DNA of 64,000 nt from Enterocloster lavalensis (GCF_902364025.1 NZ_CABJCG010000014.1:94442-158441); one strand, 5' to 3'; positions 20,323 to 29,060 are shown, counted from the first letter of the stretch. The notes: generated from the letters alone by a model not told the origin. A program made the numbers and translations.

Positions 20323-20934
20323 TTAATCCGAATTTTTAAAAATTTTCAAACGGTCCTCCCCTTCCCGGTCCCCTCCGTCCGGCTGACCGCCTCCCCCGCC
20401 GGTCAGCCGCTTCCTCGGCCCCTTCTCCCTCAGACCTGCATCCACCTCTGCCAGCATCCGCATGAGCTCCAGGGCGCTGCGGAAGGAGACGTAATATTGG
20501 CTGGAAAAGCTGGTGTGCAGACGCCCCTGCATGGAGGCGTGCTGCCTGTAAAGCACATGGATGATCAGAACTTCCTCGGCCTGCGCCGTATAAGCCAGCC
20601 GCTTCTGAATCGGCATGGCCATTTGATCCGGGCTGTTTTGCGTTCCCGCCTCCTGCCGCATCGACAGCTTCTGGTACCGCTCCGCCTCCGCGCGGCTCAA
20701 AAAGCGGGGTTCCATGGTGCGCATGGGCGCGCCGATCCGCTCGCAGACCTCATCCACCCCGAGCACCAGCTCATGAATCCCCGTAAAATGGATGGGGACC
20801 GGCAGGCAGTAGTTTACAATCACCCCGTACGGCCGGTTCTCCTGGTATCCGTTGATGCAGACCAGCATGATACTCGCGTCGTTTGTATTGATTCGTGTTT
20901 CCTTATCATCTCCAGGTATGTGATCCCTAAACAT
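20323..20934 (-). CDS. Unknown protein downstream of the invertible promoter
   Basis: A 203-residue protein that I do not recognise. Its N-terminal half is ordered-looking (DASIMLVCINGYQENRPYG, then HFTGIHELVLGVDEVCERIG), the middle is charged and helical (RFLSRAEAERYQ), and the last 35 residues are low-complexity Gly/Arg/Asp. No signal peptide or membrane helix is seen, so it is probably cytosolic. The start at 20934 is chosen because aagggag precedes it; the frame runs on to 21171 only through the inverted repeat. It lies next to a recombinase and a promoter-bearing invertible segment that currently faces away, so it is probably phase-variable and OFF here. Confidence 0.75.
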   Translation of the reverse strand: MFRDHIPGDDKETRINTNDASIMLVCINGYQENRPYGVIVNYCLPVPIHFTGIHELVLGVDEVCERIGAPMRTMEPRFLSRAEAERYQKLSMRQEAGTQNSPDQMAMPIQKRLAYTAQAEEVLIIHVLYRQHASMQGRLHTSFSSQYYVSFRSALELMRMLAEVDAGLREKGPRKRLTGGGGGQPDGGDREGEDRLKIFKNSD

Positions 20935-21012
20935 AATTCTCCCTTCCTGTATGGTAAAATGCCGCCTGCGCCCATGCTCCGCTCCACCCCGAATTCTCCC
21001 CCTCCCTTTATT

Positions 21013-21038
21013 TACAACGCAATATCTATTTTGTTGTA
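21013..21038 (+). repeat. Inverted repeat left, recombinase site candidate
   Basis: A 26-base sequence beginning TACAACGCAATATC and ending TTTTGTTGTA. Its exact reverse complement is at 21297-21322. The repeat itself has TACAAC/GTTGTA inverted ends around a 14-base centre, the layout of a tyrosine-recombinase core site. Confidence 0.93.
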
Positions 21039-21173
21039 ACCGAACGGCCAAAGGACCTTTCGAGAACGGCCTCGTTTCCGCCCGTCTCCGCCGTTTTCCC
21101 CTCCCTTTGGAAAAACTTCCGGAATTTTCCGGATAAAATCTGCCAAAAAAGCCCATTTTCAGGGACGCCAAAT

Positions 21174-21209
21174 AATCAGGCCTGAAGCCGGATGAAGCCA
21201 GGTCTGATT
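21174..21209. terminator. Hairpin inside the invertible segment
   Basis: AATCAGGCCTG (21174-21184) pairs with CAGGTCTGATT (21199-21209), with one G-T pair and a 14-base loop. No T-run follows directly. It may block read-through from the recombinase gene into the unknown gene, or serve as a recognition structure. Confidence 0.45.
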
Positions 21210-21235
21210 GGCATGTCCATAATGGCGGAAACCGG

Positions 21236-21264
21236 TGGAAATCTATGTAAAAATGTGATATAGT
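21236..21264 (+). promoter_or_regulatory. Promoter carried by the invertible segment
   Basis: TATAGT at 21259-21264 is preceded by TGA, giving an extended -10 (TGATATAGT), with TGGAAA 17 bases upstream at 21236-21241. In this orientation it reads right, antisense to the 3' end of the recombinase gene. Confidence 0.6.
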
Positions 21265-21274
21265 ATGAAATGAT

Positions 21275-22177
21275 TTACCGCGTCCATGATTCTGAATACA
21301 ACAAAATAGATATTGCGTTGTACGGCGTCACAATGAGTCTCATACTTTCCAGCTGTTTTCTGTGTCTGCTCCCGCTCTCAATGGTATAAATGCGGGTCGT
21401 ATTGATATCCTTATGGCCCAATATATCCGCCAGCTTTGACAGGTCCTTGGTCATTGCGTAGTAGGTCCTGGCAAATAAATGCCTCAGGTTGTGGGGAAAT
21501 ATTTTCTCACGGTCCACGTTGGCTTTCAGGCCCAGCGCCTTCATCTCCCGCCAGATATTACTCCGGTCCAGCGCCTTTCCGCTTCTTGTCACAAAGATCA
21601 TTCCGCTCTCAATCCCCTTCCTGGCAGCGTAATCCAGCAGGATTTTGCAGAGCCTTTTTGTCAGCAGCACCGTCCGGATCCTGCCCTTGCACTCCACCTC
21701 CGCCTGCCCCTTGCAGAGCGCCGCCACCGTGATAAACGGCAGCTCCGACACGCGGATTCCGCTGGAGCAGATGGTCTCAAGCAACAGGGAAAGCCGTTCG
21801 TTTCCCTGGTCCGCAGCCGTTCTCACCAGGCGGAGATATTCTTTTTTTGTGAGCTCCCGGCTTTCGGGATAAAAAGTATTTTTGCTGATTTTCAGGAATC
21901 TGGCCCTGCAATCCTGCCAATCGCAGTATTTGAAAAAGCCGTTCAGCGCGGCCAGGGCTCCGTTAACGGTCACAGGCGCCAGATTTTCGCGCAAAACGCT
22001 TTTCCAGAGAATCACCATCTCCTTGTCCACCGGCCTGCAGTCCATGAACTCTTTGAAACGGGTCAGGTAATATTCATATTTTTGAATCGTCTCCCTGCTC
22101 CGCTCGCAGCGGTCCAGCCATAAACAATAGTCGTCGATTTTCTGTGTTGTGATGATTCTCTTCTGATTGTCTTTCAT
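21275..22177 (-). CDS. Tyrosine recombinase (XerC/D-like), probable invertase of the adjacent segment
   Basis: A 300-residue site-specific recombinase. The N-terminal SAM-like core-binding domain spans residues about 10-90. The catalytic domain carries R142 (SSGIRVSEL), a beta-hairpin Lys near 164, H229 and R232 (HNLRH), H255 (LGHKDINTTRIYT) and nucleophile Y264, so it is complete. caggaggccgct precedes the ATG. Residues 286-294 are encoded by the right inverted repeat and the last six by the invertible segment; in the flipped state the frame would stop right after residue 293. Terminators isolate it from recN. Confidence 0.93.
   Translation of the reverse strand: MKDNQKRIITTQKIDDYCLWLDRCERSRETIQKYEYYLTRFKEFMDCRPVDKEMVILWKSVLRENLAPVTVNGALAALNGFFKYCDWQDCRARFLKISKNTFYPESRELTKKEYLRLVRTAADQGNERLSLLLETICSSGIRVSELPFITVAALCKGQAEVECKGRIRTVLLTKRLCKILLDYAARKGIESGMIFVTRSGKALDRSNIWREMKALGLKANVDREKIFPHNLRHLFARTYYAMTKDLSKLADILGHKDINTTRIYTIESGSRHRKQLESMRLIVTPYNAISILLYSESWTR
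21297..21322 (-). repeat. Inverted repeat right, recombinase site candidate
   Basis: Exact reverse complement of 21013-21038 over all 26 bases. It lies within the last codons of the recombinase gene, so site and enzyme are physically linked. Confidence 0.93.
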
Positions 22178-22282
22178 AGCGGCCTCCTGATGTGTTGATG
22201 TCCTGTATTCTGTCCCGATAAGCCAAAAGCATTCTTCATCTCTCTAACGCGCTTTCAAATAGAAGTTCTCCCAACAACGCAA

Positions 22283-22319
22283 AAAAGATGCCCAATTTTA
22301 TCAAAAATGAGCATCTTTT
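22283..22319 (-). terminator. Terminator of the nusB-recN operon
   Basis: AAAAGATGC/GCATCTTTT arms (22283-22291 and 22311-22319) form a stem that on the minus strand is followed by six T. It lies just downstream of the recN stop. Confidence 0.85.
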
Positions 22320-22351
22320 AACGATTCTTGTCTTTTTTATGATAGCTTTTC

Positions 22352-24010
22352 TTATTTTGTGCTGTCCGCCAGATCCTTCATCTCCCGGGCATTTTTCAGC
22401 ACCGCGTCGGTGATCTTCGCGCCGCCCAAAAGCCTGGCCAGCTCCTGCACGGATTCCTCTGGCCCCAGGGCGCGGATGGTGGTGGCGGTGCGCCCCTCGG
22501 CCGCGGATTTGGCGATCTCGAAATGGCAGTCCGCCATGGCTGCGATCTGGGGCAGGTGGGTGATACAGATCACCTGGTGGGTCCTTCCGATATAGGAGAG
22601 CTTCTCCGACACCTTCTGGGCCGTGCGCCCGCTGATGCCGGTGTCGATCTCGTCGAATATCAGGGTGGGAATGTCGTCGGTGTCCGCCAGCACGGTCTTA
22701 ATGGCCAGCATGATCCGCGAGAGCTCGCCGCCCGACGCCACGTCGCCCAGGGGCTTTTCCGGCTCTCCGGGGTTGGTGGAGATCAGAAACTGGGCCTCGT
22801 CGTACCCCTGGGCCGTGTAGTGGTCCAGCCTGGAAAATTCCATGGAAAAGGTCACGTCCAGAAAGTTCAAATCCAGCAGGCCCTTGCGGATGCTCTCCGT
22901 CAGCTTCCGGGAGGCGGACTTTCTCACCTGGGACAGCTGGCCGCAGAGAGCTTCCAATTCCTGCTCCGTCTTTTTAAGCTCCCGCTCCGCCCCGGCTTTG
23001 CGTTCCTCGAAATTCTCCAGCTCGTCCAGCCGCTGCTTCTTCTCTTCCAGTTTCCGGAAAATGGCTTCCACCGTATTGCCGTATTTTGCCTGGAGGCCGT
23101 GAATCAGGTCCAGGCGCTCCTCCACCTCCCGGAAACGCTCCTCGTCCAGCTCCATGTGTTCCAGATAGGCGGCCGTCTCCCGGCCCGCGTCGCTCAATAT
23201 GGATTCCGCGTCGTAGAGCTGGTCCCGGATTCCGTTTAAGGATTCGTCGTAAGCGCAGGCCTGGTCCACCTCCTGAAGCGCCCGGGACAGCCAGTCCCCC
23301 TCCAGGGCCTGCTGCACGGCGGATAGGTTCTCTGCAATGCGGCGGCTGTGGCTGATCCGGCGGTACAGGGCCGTCAGCTCCTCCTCCTCGCCCTCCCGGA
23401 TTCCCGCGGCCTCGATCTCGTCGATCTCAAAGCGCAGGAAATCCTTCTCGCGGATACGGCTCTCCTCGTCAACTCCAAATTTTTCCAGTTTCTCCCGGAG
23501 GGCCCGGTAAGCCTCGTAGGTTTTCGCCGTCTTTTCTTTTAAAGGCTGGGTTTTTCCCCTGACATAGGCGTCCAGAATCGCGAGATGTTTGGATTTGTAC
23601 AGAAGGGACTGGTGCTCGTGCTGGCCGTGGATATCGATCAGCAGGCCGGTGATCTGCTTCAGCCTGGCCGTGGTCACGGTCTCGTCGTTGATCCGGCTGA
23701 CGCTGCGGTTGGGCATGATTTTCCGGGAGATGATGAACAGGCCGTTCTCGTCCGGCACCGCCTCCAGGGCGGCCAGGGCCTTCAACTTCTCCGGAGAATC
23801 CACGGAGAATACAAGCTCCACGTAGGCGTAGGGCGCGCCCTGGCGGATGCTGTCCCGGGACGCCTTGCCGCCGAGGGCCATACCCACGGAGCCGATGATG
23901 ATGGATTTACCGGCGCCCGTCTCGCCGGTGAGAATGTTTAAGCCCTGACGGAACTCCACATCCGCTTTCTCGATCAGGGCCAGGTTCTTCACATGCAATT
24001 CCAGTAACAT
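22352..24010 (-). CDS. recN: DNA repair protein RecN
   Basis: A 552-residue SMC-like ATPase acting early in double-strand break repair. Walker A is LTGETGAGKSIIIGS near residue 30, the central region is coiled coil, and the C-terminal block holds DVASGGELSRIMLAIK (signature), LIFDEIDTGISG (Walker B) and CITHLPQIAAMAD. It is the last gene of the operon, after argR, the usual order in Firmicutes. No SOS box was seen directly upstream. Confidence 0.96.
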   Translation of the reverse strand: MLLELHVKNLALIEKADVEFRQGLNILTGETGAGKSIIIGSVGMALGGKASRDSIRQGAPYAYVELVFSVDSPEKLKALAALEAVPDENGLFIISRKIMPNRSVSRINDETVTTARLKQITGLLIDIHGQHEHQSLLYKSKHLAILDAYVRGKTQPLKEKTAKTYEAYRALREKLEKFGVDEESRIREKDFLRFEIDEIEAAGIREGEEEELTALYRRISHSRRIAENLSAVQQALEGDWLSRALQEVDQACAYDESLNGIRDQLYDAESILSDAGRETAAYLEHMELDEERFREVEERLDLIHGLQAKYGNTVEAIFRKLEEKKQRLDELENFEERKAGAERELKKTEQELEALCGQLSQVRKSASRKLTESIRKGLLDLNFLDVTFSMEFSRLDHYTAQGYDEAQFLISTNPGEPEKPLGDVASGGELSRIMLAIKTVLADTDDIPTLIFDEIDTGISGRTAQKVSEKLSYIGRTHQVICITHLPQIAAMADCHFEIAKSAAEGRTATTIRALGPEESVQELARLLGGAKITDAVLKNAREMKDLADSTK

Positions 24011-24065
24011 TGAAATCCCCCTTTTCTCGCAGCCGCCGCAATGAGCGCGCGGCCCCGGCGGCAGA

Positions 24066-24518
24066 CTATGCCTCCACCATCTTCTTGATCTTCTCCATCA
24101 CGATAATGGTGTCGTCCACGCTGCGGATGGCGCACATGATGGTGTCGTCCCCCGCGATACAGCCCACGATCTCATGGAAGTGAATCGCATCCAGGGCGGC
24201 CGCCACGGCCATCGCCATGCCGGACACGGTCTTGATCACCAGAATGTTCTGGGCCATGTCCATGGACATAAAGCCGTCCTGCAAAACCCGGATAAATTTG
24301 GCGGCGGAAGTCCCCTTCGGCCCCTCCAGCACCACATAGCGCTGACGGCCTCCGTCCGCCTGGATCTTCGTCAGCTTCAGCTCCCGGATGTCCCTGGACA
24401 CGGTGGCCTGAGTCACGTTAAAACCCGCCTCGTTCAGCTTTTCCGCCAGCTCCTCCTGGGTCTCAATCTCATACTTGCCGATCAGCTCCACGATTTTGCT
24501 GTGCCGTTCTACTTTCAT
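24066..24518 (-). CDS. argR: Arginine repressor ArgR
   Basis: A 150-residue regulator of arginine metabolism. The N-terminal winged helix (RHSKIVELIGKYEIETQEELAEKL, then VTQATVSRDIRELKL) binds ARG boxes; the C-terminal domain with VGCIAGDDTIMCAI binds arginine and hexamerises. It sits between nadK and recN, as in many Firmicutes. The overlap with housekeeping genes implies constitutive low-level expression. Confidence 0.96.
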   Translation of the reverse strand: MKVERHSKIVELIGKYEIETQEELAEKLNEAGFNVTQATVSRDIRELKLTKIQADGGRQRYVVLEGPKGTSAAKFIRVLQDGFMSMDMAQNILVIKTVSGMAMAVAAALDAIHFHEIVGCIAGDDTIMCAIRSVDDTIIVMEKIKKMVEA

Positions 24519-24533
24519 AATGTCTGTCTCCTC

Positions 24534-25379
24534 CTATATTCTTCCGGCCAGATGGTTGCTCAGATTCTGCATAAAGGAGATCTGCTTGAGTTTCACCATG
24601 ATCGTGTGCATCTCCGACCGTTTAATACGGATGCTGTCCCCTTTTTCCAGTTCAATGAATGTGTCCCCGTCAAATGCAGCCACCTGGCCGCCGTTCACAA
24701 AGTCGATTCGGACCGTGTCCTCGGGCGCCAGGACGATACTCCTGGCGTTTAGCGCGTGGGAGCAGATGGGCGTCAGCACCATCATCTTGGCCCCCGGCGC
24801 GATCACCGGCCCGCCGGCCGATAAATTGTACGCGGTGGAGCCGGTGGGCGTGGCCACCAGAATTCCGTCCGCGGAGTATTCGTTCAGGAAATCGTCGTTC
24901 ACATAGACTTTGAAGCGCAGCGCTTTCAAGGCGTCCTTGCGGGTTACGGCGATCTCGTTGAGCGCAATGTCGCACATCACGGTCTGCCCGTCCCGCACGG
25001 CCTCCCCCTGGATCATCATGCGGGATTCCAGCTGATAGCGGTCCTCCAGCAGCGCATCCATCACCGGCGCGATATCCTCCTGGCGGCTGATCTGGTTCAA
25101 GAAGCCCAGATGGCCCCGGTTCACGCCCACCATCGGGATATCCCGCCCGGCCAGGTCCCTGGCCGCCTGGATCAGGGTTCCGTCCCCGCCGATGGTGATC
25201 ACGCACTGGACCTCCTGCGGCACCATGGCGCTCTCGGTGTGCCGGTTGGAGCAGTCCTGGGGAAATGCGGGCTGCACCGTGCACTGCGCGCCCTTCCCTT
25301 CCAGATAGGAGCGGATAAACATCTCCGCCTCGCGCACATATTCTTTATCATAATTGGCAATTATATAAAAGCGTCTCAT
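24534..25379 (-). CDS. nadK: NAD kinase
   Basis: A 281-residue enzyme that makes NADP from NAD and ATP. The GGDGTLIQAARDL motif with catalytic Asp is at about residue 63, NRGHLGFL follows, and the C-terminal TPTGSTAYNLSAGGP block is the nucleotide-binding signature. It is preceded by tlyA with a 15-base gap and followed by argR after 15 bases, consistent with one transcript. Confidence 0.96.
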   Translation of the reverse strand: MRRFYIIANYDKEYVREAEMFIRSYLEGKGAQCTVQPAFPQDCSNRHTESAMVPQEVQCVITIGGDGTLIQAARDLAGRDIPMVGVNRGHLGFLNQISRQEDIAPVMDALLEDRYQLESRMMIQGEAVRDGQTVMCDIALNEIAVTRKDALKALRFKVYVNDDFLNEYSADGILVATPTGSTAYNLSAGGPVIAPGAKMMVLTPICSHALNARSIVLAPEDTVRIDFVNGGQVAAFDGDTFIELEKGDSIRIKRSEMHTIMVKLKQISFMQNLSNHLAGRI

Positions 25380-25394
25380 ACCGTCCCCCGTCCT

Positions 25395-26210
25395 CTAGTC
25401 CAGCTGTGAGTGGGCCGCTTCCACCACGGCCGCGGGATCCACGGGAAGGTCCTCCGGCCTCTGGGGCGTCTCCCCGCCGGAAAGCTTTTGCAGATGGAGC
25501 AGATACTCGATATTTCCCTCCGGCCCCTTGATGGGCGAGTATTCCAGATTCAACACCTTAAAACCGTTTTCCACCGCATAGCTTATCACCATGCGGATCA
25601 CCTCCAGGTGCACCGACCGCTCCCGCACCACGCCTTTTTTGCCAACCTTCTCGCGCCCGGCCTCAAACTGCGGTTTGATCAGGCAGACCACCTGTCCGTC
25701 TCCGGTCAGCAGCTCCCGCACCGGTCCCAATACCTTGGTCAGGGAAATGAAGGAGACGTCGATGCTGGCAAGGGCGATGGGGTCCGCGATGTCCGAGGGC
25801 GTCACGTAGCGGATATTGGTCTTTTCCATGCAGACCACCCGCTCGTCGTTTCGCAGCTTCCAGTCCAGCTGCCCGTGGCCCACGTCCACGGAATAGACCT
25901 TCACCGCGCCGTTTTGCAGCATACAGTCCGTGAAGCCGCCGGTGGAGGCGCCCACGTCCATGCAGACCTTTCCCGCCGGCTCCACGCCGAAATGCGTCAT
26001 GGCCTTCTCCAGCTTCAGGCCGCCGCGGCTCACATATTTGAGGGTGCTTCCACGCACCTCGATGGCGGCCGCCTCATCGAACTGCGTGCCCGCCTTATCC
26101 TCCTTCTGCCCGTCCACATAGACGATGCCCGACATAATCAGCGCCTTCGCCTTCTCCCTGGAGGGCGCCAGATTTCTCTGTACCAGGAGTACGTCCAACC
26201 GTTCTTTCAT
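25395..26210 (-). CDS. tlyA: TlyA-family rRNA 2'-O-methyltransferase / hemolysin-like
   Basis: A 271-residue protein with an N-terminal S4 RNA-binding domain (MKERLDVLLVQRNLAPSREKA) and an FtsJ-type methyltransferase domain whose SAM motif is CMDVGASTGGFTDCML. TlyA proteins 2'-O-methylate cytidines in 16S and 23S rRNA. Its position between dxs and nadK is conserved in clostridia. A true cytolysin role is unlikely. Confidence 0.94.
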   Translation of the reverse strand: MKERLDVLLVQRNLAPSREKAKALIMSGIVYVDGQKEDKAGTQFDEAAAIEVRGSTLKYVSRGGLKLEKAMTHFGVEPAGKVCMDVGASTGGFTDCMLQNGAVKVYSVDVGHGQLDWKLRNDERVVCMEKTNIRYVTPSDIADPIALASIDVSFISLTKVLGPVRELLTGDGQVVCLIKPQFEAGREKVGKKGVVRERSVHLEVIRMVISYAVENGFKVLNLEYSPIKGPEGNIEYLLHLQKLSGGETPQRPEDLPVDPAAVVEAAHSQLD

Positions 26211-26248
26211 TCCGCTAAAGTTCCTCTCTTTTCTTCTTCAGTCTCTTC

Positions 26249-28114
26249 CTAATCCAAATATCCCCTGCTCTTCATGGTCTTTATAATGGAATCGCTGTCG
26301 ATGCCCAGGCCCTCCCGCAGCACGGACACGTTTCCGTGCTCCACATAGGCGTCGGGTATGCCGATATTCAACACCCGGCGGTGGGGATAATGCTCATGGA
26401 TATAGGCGGTGACCGGCAGGCCGTAGCCGCCCTGCAGCACGTTCTCCTCCAGGGTGACGATCACCTTGTGCCGCTCTGCCAGGCGGTCCACCAGCTCCCG
26501 GTCAAAGGGCTTCACAAAGCGCCCGTTTGCCAGGGTGCAGGAGCGTCCCTCCGCCTTCAGCTTCTGCCGGATGTGCTCTGCGGTGCTGACCATGCTTCCC
26601 ACGGCCAGAAGGGCGATCCCTTCCTCCTCGTAGAGCATTTCCCCCTTGCCGTAGACAATGGGTTCCCGGAAATCCCGCAGGCCCCGGTACGCCTCGCCCC
26701 GGGGATAGCGGATGGCCAGGGGACGGTTGTAGTCCATGGAAAATTCCAGCATGGCGCGCAGCTCCCACAGGTTCTTGGGCGCCATGACGCTCATGTTGGG
26801 GATGGAGGTCAAAAAGGAGTAGTCGAAAATTCCCTGATGGGTCTCCCCGTCGCTGCCTACCAGCCCTGCCCGGTCCACGGCGAACACCACCGGCAGGTCC
26901 TGGATACAGACATCGTGTAATACCTGGTCGTAGGCCCGCTGGAGAAACGACGAATAGACCGCTACCACCGGCTTCAAACCGGCTGCGGCCATGCCTGCCG
27001 CCGAAGTAACCGCGTGGGCTTCGGCAATCCCCACATCAAAGAACCGTCCCGGATAATGCCGGGCAAAGTCGGAGAGACCCGTGCCGTCCGGCATGGCCGC
27101 GGTCAGCGCCACCAGGTTGGGGCGCTCCTTCGCCAGCTGGCAGAGCTTGCGGGAAAATACCTCGGTGTAGCTTGGATACTGTTTCTCCTTCAGGGATTTC
27201 CCCGTGGTCACGTCAAAAGGATCCACCCCGTGGAAGCGGGACGGATTTTTCTCCGCAGGCTTGTAGCCCTTGCCCTTTTTGGTCAAAACATGCACCAGCA
27301 CCGCGTGATCCAGCTTTTTCGCCTCCCGGAACACCTTGCAGAGCTGGGAAATGTTGTGCCCATCCACCGGCCCCAGGTAGGTGATGCCCATATTCTCAAA
27401 GAGCATCCCCGGGATAAACAGCTGCTTGATGCTGTTCTTGGTGCGCTTGATCTTGTCGATCATGGGCGCGCCCACCACGGGAATCCGGTCCAGGGCGTTG
27501 GCCACGTTCTTTTTCAGATCGTTGTAGCCGCTGCCCGTTCTCAGGCCGTTCAGATAGCGCGACATTCCGCCCACGTTCTCGGAAATGGACATTTTATTGT
27601 CGTTGAGCACGATGATGAAATTCTTCTTCATGCGCGCCGCGTTGTTCAATGCCTCGTAGGCCATCCCGCCGGTTAAGGCTCCGTCCCCGATCACGGAGAC
27701 CACCTCGTAGTCCTGTCCCAGGATATCCCGCCCCTGGGCGATGCCCAGACCCGCGGAGATGGAGGTGGAGCTGTGACCGGTGTCAAAGCAATCGTAGGGG
27801 CTCTCCTTGCGCTTGGGAAAGCCGGAGAGCCCTCCGTACTGGCGCAGCTCGTCGAATTCCGCCATGCGCCCGCTTAAAATTTTGTGGGTGTAGGACTGAT
27901 GCCCCACGTCCCATATGACCTTGTCTTCCGGCAGGTCAAAGGTCCGGTACATCGCAATGGTAAGCTCGACCACGCCAAGGTTTGAGGCCAGATGGCCCCC
28001 CGTGTGGCTGATCTTCTCAATTAAAAACGCTCTTATCTCCTGTGCGAGCTGTCCCAGCTCTTCCAGGGACATCTGCTTGATGTCCTGCGGACCTTTTATC
28101 TGTTCCAATATCAT
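26249..28114 (-). CDS. dxs: 1-deoxy-D-xylulose-5-phosphate synthase
   Basis: A 621-residue thiamine-diphosphate enzyme that joins pyruvate and glyceraldehyde 3-phosphate in the first step of the MEP isoprenoid route. Seen are HTGGHLASNLGVVELT near the N-terminus, the ThDP motif GDGALTGGMAYEALNN, and the transketolase-like DRAGLVGSDGETHQGIFD. It lies directly downstream of the prenyl synthase gene, so precursor and polyprenyl synthesis are co-expressed. Confidence 0.97.
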   Translation of the reverse strand: MILEQIKGPQDIKQMSLEELGQLAQEIRAFLIEKISHTGGHLASNLGVVELTIAMYRTFDLPEDKVIWDVGHQSYTHKILSGRMAEFDELRQYGGLSGFPKRKESPYDCFDTGHSSTSISAGLGIAQGRDILGQDYEVVSVIGDGALTGGMAYEALNNAARMKKNFIIVLNDNKMSISENVGGMSRYLNGLRTGSGYNDLKKNVANALDRIPVVGAPMIDKIKRTKNSIKQLFIPGMLFENMGITYLGPVDGHNISQLCKVFREAKKLDHAVLVHVLTKKGKGYKPAEKNPSRFHGVDPFDVTTGKSLKEKQYPSYTEVFSRKLCQLAKERPNLVALTAAMPDGTGLSDFARHYPGRFFDVGIAEAHAVTSAAGMAAAGLKPVVAVYSSFLQRAYDQVLHDVCIQDLPVVFAVDRAGLVGSDGETHQGIFDYSFLTSIPNMSVMAPKNLWELRAMLEFSMDYNRPLAIRYPRGEAYRGLRDFREPIVYGKGEMLYEEEGIALLAVGSMVSTAEHIRQKLKAEGRSCTLANGRFVKPFDRELVDRLAERHKVIVTLEENVLQGGYGLPVTAYIHEHYPHRRVLNIGIPDAYVEHGNVSVLREGLGIDSDSIIKTMKSRGYLD

Positions 28115-28139
28115 GTTCTGAAATCCTTCTTACTCCGGC

Positions 28140-29060
28140 TTATTTTTTGCGATCCATCAGCATGCGGATCAGATTCTCCAAAAATTCATTGTTGCCCGGA
28201 AGCTGTTCCAAATCCTCAATGGCCTGTGCGGACAGCTGTTCCACGTCCTTCTTCGCCTTCTCCAGACCTTCCAGGGTCACATAAGTGGTCTTGCCGTTGC
28301 GCGCATCGCTTCCCGCGGGCTTGCCAAGCTCCTCCTCGCTGCCGGTCACGTCCAGGATGTCGTCCTGAATCTGGAAGGCCATGCCGATGTGGGACGCCAG
28401 GCGCTCCACGATCTTGCAGTCCTCCTCCGCAGCTCCGCCCAGCACCGCGCCGATGAGCATGGAAGCCTCCAGCAGCGCGCCGGTCTTTAAGCGGTAGATG
28501 AAATCCAGCTTGTCCCTGGGGATATCGCTGCCCGCCAGCTCCACATCCACGGTCTGGCCGCCGATCATGCCGAACGCGCCGGTCTTGTGGGCTAAAATGC
28601 CGATGGCGCGCCCGATGGCGGAAATCTCATCGGGATCGATGCTGGTCTCAAATGCCCTGGCCGCCGTCTCAAAGGCGTACATCATCAGCGCATCGCCGGT
28701 CAGCACGCCGATGTCCTCGCCGTACTCCGCCCAGGTGCTGGGCTTTCCCCGGCGCAGACGGTCGTCGTCCATGCACGGTAAATCGTCGTGAACCAGCGAG
28801 GACGTGTGAATCATCTCCACCGCCGCCATAAAGGGGATCACGCAGTCCAGCACATCCCCGGTGAACAGTCGGCAGACTTCCTGCATGAGCATGGGGCGCA
28901 GGCGCTTGCCGCCGGCCTTCATGCTGTAATTCATGGCCTCAAGCACCGTCTTCTGATGCCCGGTCTCCTCCGGCAGGTACGGCTCGATTATCTGCTCGAT
29001 CTCCTTTGTCCTGCGCTCCATTTCCGCTTTAAACTGTTCCATATCACTCATGTTCATCAC
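28140..29060 (-). CDS. ispA: Polyprenyl synthase (farnesyl diphosphate synthase type)
   Basis: A roughly 303-306-residue trans-prenyltransferase making FPP/GPP from IPP and DMAPP. The two Asp-rich Mg2+ motifs are DDLPCMDDDRLRRGKP (first) and FQIQDDILDVTG (second). Both an initial GTG at 29060 and ATG codons at 29057 and 29051 are possible starts; each overlaps the xseB end, so translation is coupled. Product chain length is inferred from family and context. Confidence 0.95.
   Translation of the reverse strand: MMNMSDMEQFKAEMERRTKEIEQIIEPYLPEETGHQKTVLEAMNYSMKAGGKRLRPMLMQEVCRLFTGDVLDCVIPFMAAVEMIHTSSLVHDDLPCMDDDRLRRGKPSTWAEYGEDIGVLTGDALMMYAFETAARAFETSIDPDEISAIGRAIGILAHKTGAFGMIGGQTVDVELAGSDIPRDKLDFIYRLKTGALLEASMLIGAVLGGAAEEDCKIVERLASHIGMAFQIQDDILDVTGSEEELGKPAGSDARNGKTTYVTLEGLEKAKKDVEQLSAQAIEDLEQLPGNNEFLENLIRMLMDRKK

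Larger units (their letters stand above)
21039..21296. other. Putative invertible DNA segment (258 bp)
   Basis: The segment between the two perfect 26-base inverted repeats. It holds one clear promoter pointing right (21236-21264), a near-perfect hairpin at 21174-21209 and terminator-like stretches reading left (TCCGGA-AAAT-TCCGGA followed by T5; CCCTGAAAATGGG followed by T6). The last codons of the adjacent tyrosine recombinase lie inside it. Inversion would point the promoter left at the unknown gene, giving a leader of roughly 130 bases. This is an inference from layout; no alternative orientation is visible in one assembly. Confidence 0.75.

Noticed and set aside
21013..21322. Inverted repeats as an insertion sequence
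   Set aside because: The enclosed 258 bases hold no transposase frame and the repeats do not flank target-site duplications; a recombinase switch explains them better.
22523..23239. 238-codon plus-strand frame inside recN
   Set aside because: Antisense shadow of a clear recN coding sequence, with no start signals.
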